Shown here: in pieces, positions 44,725-50,960 of the stretch | How the letters are laid out: the number at the start of each line of letters is the position of its first letter | Position numbering within the stretch: the first letter of the stretch is position 1 | From: a bacterium | Lineage (GTDB): Bacteria > Planctomycetota > UBA11346 | Assembly (NCBI GenBank): GCA_020049615.1 | Contig: JAIFKN010000134.1 | Span: 1 to 50,960, forward strand | Reading direction: 5' to 3' | Length of the DNA stretch: 50,960 bases | The notes under the pieces: model-generated | Database searches by the model: none | Told to the model about the DNA's origin: nothing | The model's input: the letters and a program-made list of their open reading frames with translations, nothing else | Program-made: the position numbers and the translations under genes

Positions 44725-47415
44725 ATGCTCACGCTGATGAGCCCTGCGCCGCACGCCCATGACCTGCCGCATCTGCCGCTGTGGGGACCCTACGGCAAGG
44801 TCTATGCCGGGGCCTCGCACCTGCCTGAGCTGGCCAGCGGCCTGCGCTGCGATCTGAGCGTGGTCAGCGGCTTCTACCGCGGACGCCACGAGGTGCCGAA
44901 CGTGCTGTGGGAATCCGGCTATCGGCCGGCCGGGGCGGCACCCGACCTGTCGTGGTGGCGCTTCGAGCACCGCCTCGACGGCGCGGCGGTACGGCTGGAC
45001 GCCGATTACGCCGCCTACGCCTGCGCCGGGGCCAGCGGCGTGGCGCTGCGCCTGCGCGGCGTGAACCGGATGCCCCATGCGCAGAACTTCTCGGCCAGCC
45101 TCGTGCTCGGGGCGCAATATCCGGCCCGCACGCTGGGCGATGTCTGCGCCACCGTCCCGGAACGGCTGCGGCCGGGCGTGGTCGCCTGTCCGGCCGGCGG
45201 CGCGTGGTGCTCGGCCCTGGCCTACGAGCGCAAGCATCCGGCGGTCGCCCATCCGTGGGACACCCTGCAATACGATGGCGGACGCTGGCGCGAATTCGCG
45301 ATGCACGGCCTGGTTGACGGGCGCGGCACCTATCTTGAGGATCCGGGCGATGCCCTCGATCTCGTCCTGACGATCCCCGCGGCGCTCGCCGTGGCGCGGG
45401 TGCAGGTGCGGGCGCGCCTGGTGGGGGGCGGCCAGGCGACCCTCGCCGTCAGCGGGGCGCTGGAGGGCCAGGCGGTGGTGCGCGACCCCATGTGCACTGG
45501 CTCCTGGCAGGTGGTCGAGGTGGGTGGCGGGGCGCTGCCGGCCGGACCGGCGCGGATCAGGCTGCGCCACGCCGGGCCGCGCAGGCGCGTCGATCTCGAT
45601 GTCGTGGCGATCGTCCCCGCCGGCACCGCCATCGTCGTCGCCGAGCGCACCTGGAATCCCGTGCCGGTGCTCAGCCCGGGGCCGGTGCCCGACAGCCTGA
45701 TGGTCGTCTGGCCCGACCTGCCGGGCGCCTACGGCCTGCGCTGGTTCGCCGAGCGCAGCCGGGTGCGCCAGTGGTACGCCGACCGCCTCGATCTGGCGCT
45801 GCGCGAACGCAACCACGACCATGTCAGCCAGGAACTGCGCGGACGCGGCGACGGTCACTGGACCGAGGTGCTGATCGAACCGCTGCCCGCCGCCCCCGAC
45901 AGCACGGTCGAGGCCTGGGCGACGCTGGTGCATGGCACCGGCGAGCAGGTCCTGGCGGCGCTCGCCGCGACCACGCCCGAACTGCTGGCGCAGGCGCGCC
46001 GGGCCGGTCGGGCGCGGGCCGCCAGGCTGCCCTGCCTGCCGGCCGGGGAACGCCACCAGGCGGGCGCCGAGGCGATGGCCGCCTGCACGCTGACCAACGT
46101 CACCTACCCGGTACGCACGCGCGGCGGCTGGATCCGCCACTACAGCCCGGGCAAGTGGTGGGATTCGCTCTACACCTGGGATGCCGGCTTCGTCGGACTC
46201 GGCCTGCTCGAATGCGCTCCGGCCAGCGCCTGGGCCTGCCTGGCCCAGTACCTGATGCCCGAGGGCGACGAGGACTGCGCCTTCCTCGAGCACGGCACGC
46301 CGTTGCCGGTGCAGATCTACCTGGCCCAGGCGCTGTGGAACCGCACCCGCGACCGCCAGGCCCTGGCCCGCGTCTTCCCCGGGCTGCGCCAGATGCACCG
46401 CTTCCTGGTCGGGCGCTACGGCTCCAGCGATACGGCCCGGCTGCCCAGCGGCCTGCTCAGCACCTTCTCCTACTTCTACAACAGCGGCGGCTGGGACGAC
46501 TACCCGCCGCAGGTCTTCGTGCATGCCAACGGGCTCGCCCGGCAGACCGCCCCGGCCGCCAACACCAGCCATGCGATCCGCTGCGCGCGCATCCTCGCCG
46601 GCCTGGCGGCGATCCTCGACCAGCCGGCCGAGGAGTTCGCTGCCGACGCCACGCGCCTGGCCGCCGCGCTGCAGCGACATGCCTGGGACGCCGCGGAGGG
46701 CGTGTTCAGCTATGTCGTGCACTCGCCGCTGCGCCATCCCGCCAGCGGGACCAACTTCAACCACGGCCTCGACGGCGTCTATCCCCTGATCACCGGCACC
46801 TGCACCCCGGCGCAGGAGGAGCTCCTGCTCGCGCGCCTGGCTGACGAGGGCGATCTGCTGGCGCCCTGCGGCCTCACCGCGGTCAGCCAGCGCGCGGCCT
46901 ACTACCGCGCTGACGGCTACTGGAACGGCACGGTGTGGTTCGCGCACAACTGGTTCTTCTGGCGCACCGCCCTCGATCTCGGCCAGGCGGATCTCGCCTG
47001 GAGCATCGCCGGGCGCGGCCTGGAGGCGTGGACGCGCGAGGTCGGGATCAGCGGCAACTGCTACGAGCACTTCGCCAACCTCGGCGGCCGCGGCGCGGGC
47101 TGGCACCACTTCTCCAGCCTGTCCTCGCCGGTGCTGGCCTGGCACTCGGCCTACTTCCGTCCCGGCCTGGTGACCGGCGGCCATCAGTGCTGGGTGCTGG
47201 AGCAGCGCGAACTGCCCGGCGGCGGTCTGGCAGCCCGCCTGCACCTCGATGGCGCTGCCGGGCGCAGTTCCTGCGTGCTGGCGACGGTCGCCCCTGGTCC
47301 GCGCCGGATCCGCTGGGCGGGCGCCGACTGCCCGGCCCGCGAGCGCCATCCCGGTTGCTGGGAGATCACCCTGCCCGCAGCGGCGACCGGCGATCTGGAG
47401 ATCCTGCCGGTCTGA
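44725..47415 (+). CDS. Large (alpha/alpha)6-barrel glycoside hydrolase, GH63-like
   Basis: An 896-residue protein with a beta-rich N-terminal half (to about 430) and a helical-toroid catalytic half. GKWWDSLYTWDAGFVGLGLL (near residue 475), SYFYNSGGWDDYPPQVF (near 585, the place of the general acid in GH63 enzymes) and ADGYWNGTVWFAHNWFFWRT (near 730) fit the GH63/GH37 type. It resembles the gene at 20.8 kb in this motif order but is longer. No signal peptide, so intracellular. Start at ATG 44725 or 44737. It shares a divergent promoter with the GH39-like gene. A C-terminal beta domain ends it. Confidence 0.74.
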   Translation: MLTLMSPAPHAHDLPHLPLWGPYGKVYAGASHLPELASGLRCDLSVVSGFYRGRHEVPNVLWESGYRPAGAAPDLSWWRFEHRLDGAAVRLDADYAAYACAGASGVALRLRGVNRMPHAQNFSASLVLGAQYPARTLGDVCATVPERLRPGVVACPAGGAWCSALAYERKHPAVAHPWDTLQYDGGRWREFAMHGLVDGRGTYLEDPGDALDLVLTIPAALAVARVQVRARLVGGGQATLAVSGALEGQAVVRDPMCTGSWQVVEVGGGALPAGPARIRLRHAGPRRRVDLDVVAIVPAGTAIVVAERTWNPVPVLSPGPVPDSLMVVWPDLPGAYGLRWFAERSRVRQWYADRLDLALRERNHDHVSQELRGRGDGHWTEVLIEPLPAAPDSTVEAWATLVHGTGEQVLAALAATTPELLAQARRAGRARAARLPCLPAGERHQAGAEAMAACTLTNVTYPVRTRGGWIRHYSPGKWWDSLYTWDAGFVGLGLLECAPASAWACLAQYLMPEGDEDCAFLEHGTPLPVQIYLAQALWNRTRDRQALARVFPGLRQMHRFLVGRYGSSDTARLPSGLLSTFSYFYNSGGWDDYPPQVFVHANGLARQTAPAANTSHAIRCARILAGLAAILDQPAEEFAADATRLAAALQRHAWDAAEGVFSYVVHSPLRHPASGTNFNHGLDGVYPLITGTCTPAQEELLLARLADEGDLLAPCGLTAVSQRAAYYRADGYWNGTVWFAHNWFFWRTALDLGQADLAWSIAGRGLEAWTREVGISGNCYEHFANLGGRGAGWHHFSSLSSPVLAWHSAYFRPGLVTGGHQCWVLEQRELPGGGLAARLHLDGAAGRSSCVLATVAPGPRRIRWAGADCPARERHPGCWEITLPAAATGDLEILPV

Positions 47416-47479
47416 GCGTGCTTCGCCGGGCGGCGAATCCGGATAACGCAACTGGTTCGGCGTGCGGCGTAACACGGAG

Positions 47480-47508
47480 GAGGCCCCGTCGTTGCGCGAC
47501 GGGGCCTC
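47480..47508. terminator. Perfect hairpin between convergent genes
   Basis: GAGGCCCCGTCG (47480-47491) and CGACGGGGCCTC (47497-47508) form a perfect 12-bp stem with a five-base loop, 65 bp after the glycosidase stop and 24 bp from the stop of the leftward toroid gene. No T-run follows on either strand, but position and strength suit a bidirectional terminator. Confidence 0.7.
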
Positions 47509-47531
47509 GTGAGCGAGGTCGCTATGAAGAT

Positions 47532-49226
47532 CTACTTCGCAGCCTTGGCCTTGCCCTTCGGGTTGACGGTGCGCTCGTAGAGCCAGTAGACCTGCATCGA
47601 GAGGCAGGCGTAGGCGGTCGAAAGCACGCGGCCGGTGTCATGGCCGTGGAACTGGGTGCCCTGCCAGTCCCAGCTGCCTTCCAGGCAGCCCTCCTCGCTG
47701 CGCTGCGCGTCGGACAGCATCGGCAGCACCTGCTTGGCCCACTTCTCCCAGCGCTCGCCGCCGACCTGGTACATGCCCAGGGTGTTGTAGTAGAGGTAGT
47801 AGGTGTTGCACGGCCAGGCGGTCGGCTGGTGGTATTGCGAGACATAGTTCGCCAGCGTTTCGAGCATGATGTCGCCGCTCTGATGGCCGAGGAACACGGC
47901 GCTCATCAGGCCGACCGGGGCGAGGTCGTGGTTGGCGATGCTTTCCGGCCGGTTGGCGGCGGCGTTCCAGCCGCTGATCTCGACGTCGTTGCTGCCGGTC
48001 TTCCACACATAGCCGAAGCGGCTGATGCCCTTGTAGGGGTCGAGCTTGTCGGGCGAGTCGCACCACGGCTTGCCGGTGTTGGAGGCCTTCCAGCTCTTCT
48101 CCAGCCAGGCCTTGCTGCCGCTGATGCCCTCGCCGACCCGGAGACCGGCGACCATCGCCGACTTCAGCGCCATGACGTTCCAGCCGGTGACCGAGGCGTC
48201 GTTGCGCCCGCTGGCGTTGCCGTAGTCCCAGCCCAGGCGGTCGTAGGGGGCGCTCGCGGCGGGATCGTGGTTCTGGCGGGCGAGGATGACATCGACCGCC
48301 TTCTGGGTCGGCTCGCGCAGGGCCGGGTCGTTCGACATGGCGTAGGCCTGGGCCAGGACCATGGTGGCGATGGCGTGCTCGTAGTTGCGCTGGCCGAGCA
48401 GGCCGTCCGGCTTCTGGGCCGCGAGCAGCCAGTCGACGCCCTTCTTGACCACGCTGCGATACATGCTTGGGGTCGAGGTGTCGTAGCCGTCACCGAGGAA
48501 GCACAGCACCGCGTAGGCGGTGGTGGCGACGTCGGTGTCGCCGGACTGGTCCTTGCCCGGCTCGCACTTGGCGCCGGCCTCGGTGCAGTTGCTGAAGTAG
48601 CCATCGGCGTCCCACATGCCGTTCGGGCTCTGGTGGCGCTTGAACCAGCGCAGGGCGCTGCGTGTTCCTTCGTCGCAGATGCGCGGCGCACCGGCCGGGC
48701 CCTTGACTCCGCGCTTGCCGCGGCCGGCGAACGGCCCGCCGAACTTGCCGAGGTTCCCGCTGCCGGTGCCGATGGCGGCGAACAGGGCGGTCGAGCCCAT
48801 GTCGATGTCGCTGATCGCGGCGCTGTCGCCCTTGACCATCGGGGGCAGTTCCGCCGAGGCGTCCTCCTCGCCCGGCTCCTCGATCACCAGCTGGTCGACC
48901 GGGGTGGGCACCTGGACCTCGTCGGCGACCTGCTCCAGCAGGATGTCCTTGTTGTCACTGACCGGGGTGGACTCGGTCGGCTTCGGCTTGGGCAGTTCAG
49001 GGCGGAGGACGGTGGACATCGGCGGCAGTTCGATGTCCTTCTGGTCGTCGGCCACCGTCACGTAGATCAGGGCCATCAGGGCGAGGGCGGCGGCGTGGGT
49101 GGCGGCCGAGCCGATCCACATGGCGGCGCCGACCTTGGCGTTGCCCTGCTCCTCGGGCTGCGGCAGCTGTTCGAGCTGCTCGAGCTGCTGATCGCCGGTC
49201 TCGCGGTTGTCGTGGATGTCGTTCAT
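47532..49226 (-). CDS. Membrane-anchored squalene-cyclase/prenyltransferase-like toroid protein
   Basis: A 564-residue protein. An acidic, Gln-rich cytoplasmic start (residues 1-30) is followed by a membrane helix (about 34-58), then a Pro-rich stretch (about 67-125, ELPKPKPTESTPVSD) much like a TonB linker. From about 175 there are repeats of alpha/alpha-toroid type (SALRWFKRHQSPNGMWDADG, GVDWLLAAQKPDGLLGQRNY, ISGWNAAANR, WDWQGTQFHGHDTGRVLSTA). This set is widespread in Planctomycetota and has no known enzyme activity; the cyclase catalytic DxDD motif was not seen. The ATG at 49226 is preceded by GGAGGGA at good spacing. Confidence 0.85.
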   Translation of the reverse strand: MNDIHDNRETGDQQLEQLEQLPQPEEQGNAKVGAAMWIGSAATHAAALALMALIYVTVADDQKDIELPPMSTVLRPELPKPKPTESTPVSDNKDILLEQVADEVQVPTPVDQLVIEEPGEEDASAELPPMVKGDSAAISDIDMGSTALFAAIGTGSGNLGKFGGPFAGRGKRGVKGPAGAPRICDEGTRSALRWFKRHQSPNGMWDADGYFSNCTEAGAKCEPGKDQSGDTDVATTAYAVLCFLGDGYDTSTPSMYRSVVKKGVDWLLAAQKPDGLLGQRNYEHAIATMVLAQAYAMSNDPALREPTQKAVDVILARQNHDPAASAPYDRLGWDYGNASGRNDASVTGWNVMALKSAMVAGLRVGEGISGSKAWLEKSWKASNTGKPWCDSPDKLDPYKGISRFGYVWKTGSNDVEISGWNAAANRPESIANHDLAPVGLMSAVFLGHQSGDIMLETLANYVSQYHQPTAWPCNTYYLYYNTLGMYQVGGERWEKWAKQVLPMLSDAQRSEEGCLEGSWDWQGTQFHGHDTGRVLSTAYACLSMQVYWLYERTVNPKGKAKAAK

Positions 49227-49378
49227 GGCCAGTCCCTCCGCCATGCAAAACGGCAGCCGGGGGTATCGGGTTCACATCTGGTGAGCATAATCGGCATGAA
49301 CCTTCCGCGTTGCGGTCCGTTGAGCCGCACCCCCAGCCCGCCTTGTGCGTTGGTCCGTGCCGCTAGCGTGCACCGACC

Positions 49379-50960
49379 ATGCTCGACGCCTACCGCACCG
49401 CCGCCGCCGAACGCCAGAAGCAGGGCATCCCACCCCTGCCGCTCGACCCCAAGCAGACCGCCGCCGTCTGCGTCCTGCTCGAGCAGGCCTCTCCCGACAG
49501 CGCCGAACTGAAGGCGCTGCTGTTCGAGCGCGTCTCGCCCGGTGTCGACCCCTCGGCCAAGGTCAAGGCCGAGTGGCTGGGCAAGGTCGCCCATGGCGAC
49601 ACCGCCAGCCCGGTGATCTCGCGCGAGGATGCCATCCGCGGCCTCGGCGCCATGCTCGGCGGCTACAACACCCCATTCCTCACCCGCGAGCTCGATGGCC
49701 CCCATGCCCAGCTCGCCGCCGACCAGCTGGCACGCATGGTGCTGATCTTCGACAACTTCGCCGTGGTCGCCAAGCAGGCCGCCGCCGGCAACGCCATCGC
49801 TGCCAAGCTGATCCAGCGCTGGGCCGCCGCCGAATGGTTCACCTGCCGGCCCGAGATGGAGCGCGAGATCAGCGGCGTGGTCTACAAGATCGCCGGCGAG
49901 ACCAACACCGACGACCTGTCGCCGGCGCAGAGTGCGGTTACCCGTCCCGACATCCCGGCCCACGGCCTGGACATGTACAAGACCAAGGATCCCGGCTGCA
50001 TCACGACGCTCAACGCATTGCGCGCCAAGGGCGAGCGCCCGATCATCGTCGGCGACGTCTACGGCACCGGCTCCAGCCGCAAGTCGGCGACCAACTCGGT
50101 GATGTGGTACACCGGCCGCGACATCCCGGCGGTGCCGAACAAGCGCACCGCGGCGTTCCTGCTCGCCGGCATCATCGCGCCGATCTTCCTCGACACCTTC
50201 CGCGACGCCGGCGGCATGGCCTGGACCTGCGACGTCAACCAGCTCGCCACCGGCGACCGCATCACCATCCGCACGCGCACCGGCGAGGTGCTGAAGAACG
50301 GCGCCGTCATCGCCACCGGGAAGATCAAGTCGCCGACCGTGTTCGACGAGTTCCGCGCCGGCGGCCGCACCAACCTGATCATCGGACGGGCGCTCACCTG
50401 GCGCGCCTGCGACCACCTCAAGGCCGCTTACCCGGCCAACTTCGCCAAGCCGCAGCTGCCCAACGACGACGGCCAGGGCTACACCCTGGCGCAGAAGATG
50501 GTCGGCCGCGCCTGTGGCGTGCAGGGGGTCCGCCCCGGCATGAGCTGCGAACCCAAGGCCACCACGGTCGGATCGCAGGACACCACCGGCCCGATGACCG
50601 CCGACGAGCTCAAGGAGCTCGCCTGCCTGACCTTCGCCGCCCCGCTGGTGATGCAGAGCTTCTGCCACACCGCCGCCTATCCGACCGCCAAGGATGCGAA
50701 GATGCACCGCTGGCTGCCGGAGTTCATCGTCGAAAGGAACGGCGTCGCCCTGCGTCCCGGCGACGGCATCATCCATTCCTGGCTCAACCGCATGTGCCTG
50801 CCCGACACGGTCGGCACCGGTGGCGACAGTCACACCCGCTTCCCCATCGGCATCAGCTTCCCCGGCGGTTCCGGCCTCGTCGCCTTCGCCGCGGCGATCG
50901 GCTACATGCCGCTCGACATGCCGGAATCGGTGCTGGTGCGCTTCTCCGGCACGCTGCAGC
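49379..50960 (+). CDS. acnB: Aconitate hydratase B / 2-methylisocitrate dehydratase (partial)
   Basis: The first 527 codons of AcnB, cut by the right edge. It interconverts citrate and isocitrate in the TCA cycle and, in this family, dehydrates 2-methylisocitrate. The N-terminal HEAT-like domain opens LDAYRTAAAERQKQGIPPLP, the swivel domain holds GETNTDDLSPAQ and VGDVYGTGSSRKSATNSV, and the Fe-S domain begins with GSQDTTGPMT and DTVGTGGDSHTRFPIG. The iron-sulfur cysteines lie mainly beyond the window. The domain order (HEAT, swivel, then catalytic) is that of AcnB, not AcnA. It is divergent from the toroid gene with 152 bp between the starts. Confidence 0.96.
   Translation, partial: MLDAYRTAAAERQKQGIPPLPLDPKQTAAVCVLLEQASPDSAELKALLFERVSPGVDPSAKVKAEWLGKVAHGDTASPVISREDAIRGLGAMLGGYNTPFLTRELDGPHAQLAADQLARMVLIFDNFAVVAKQAAAGNAIAAKLIQRWAAAEWFTCRPEMEREISGVVYKIAGETNTDDLSPAQSAVTRPDIPAHGLDMYKTKDPGCITTLNALRAKGERPIIVGDVYGTGSSRKSATNSVMWYTGRDIPAVPNKRTAAFLLAGIIAPIFLDTFRDAGGMAWTCDVNQLATGDRITIRTRTGEVLKNGAVIATGKIKSPTVFDEFRAGGRTNLIIGRALTWRACDHLKAAYPANFAKPQLPNDDGQGYTLAQKMVGRACGVQGVRPGMSCEPKATTVGSQDTTGPMTADELKELACLTFAAPLVMQSFCHTAAYPTAKDAKMHRWLPEFIVERNGVALRPGDGIIHSWLNRMCLPDTVGTGGDSHTRFPIGISFPGGSGLVAFAAAIGYMPLDMPESVLVRFSGTLQ

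Noticed and set aside
44689..47475. 928-codon open frame opposite the large glycosidase gene
   Set aside because: Low-complexity composition (Gly/Ala/Gln/Arg) and no recognisable motif; it is the antisense mirror of a well-supported gene.

Overview
The window is strongly GC-rich and densely coded on both strands. It looks like a chromosome segment from the PVC group, most likely Planctomycetota or a relative. This is an inference from gene content: several type I sulfatases, a prepilin-like protein of the DUF1559 kind, a membrane-anchored squalene-cyclase-like toroid protein, DUF4380 and tandem pectate-lyase-type beta-helices, together with motAB, AcnB and a Bacteroidetes-type PurM. No gene-free stretch exceeds 300 bases; the longest is 17856-18130, most of which is a repeat element. 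I saw no tRNA, rRNA, CRISPR array or insertion sequence.

Left part (1-20.7 kb), housekeeping and regulation. An NAD salvage pair (nadE cut by the window edge, pncB) reads leftwards behind a small palindrome. A CoA-binding protein converges on a large hybrid histidine kinase. A membrane-anchored methyltransferase is divergent from motA-motB, which has a sigma-54-like promoter. purM overlaps an EboF-like phosphodiesterase gene. A DtxR/MntR-type regulator precedes an exported alkaline phosphatase, a methyltransferase and an AmaP-like membrane protein. Then come a MalY/PatB C-S lyase, a HEAT-repeat protein, rplM and rpoZ, all leftward, and a rightward, tightly overlapping operon ilvE, JAMM peptidase, cystathionine-synthase-like enzyme. 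Two related telomere-like palindromic elements lie at 16.1 and 18.0 kb.

Centre and right (20.8-47.4 kb), a carbohydrate-utilisation locus. Fourteen to fifteen leftward genes, many with 4-bp stop/start overlaps, run from 44.65 to 22.54 kb: GH39-like lipoprotein, GH78-like rhamnosidase, GH28-like beta-helix, sulfatase, GH43, sulfatase, tandem beta-helix/LamG lipoprotein, frameshifted DUF4380 protein, LacI regulator, exported jelly-roll-like protein, prepilin-like protein, sulfatase, beta-helix lipoprotein, arylsulfotransferase-like propeller, sulfatase. Two leaderless (alpha/alpha)6 glycosidases of GH63-like type, both rightward, bracket it. A shared 15-bp motif upstream of the LacI gene and at the 44.65/44.73 kb divergent promoter suggests that this LacI regulator controls the locus. 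The enzyme set points to a sulfated, rhamnose-containing heteropolysaccharide with arabinose/xylose or uronate-type residues. No transporter or sulfatase-maturation enzyme is in view.

Right end (47.5-51 kb): a perfect terminator-like hairpin, a membrane-anchored toroid protein read leftwards, and the start of acnB, cut by the edge.
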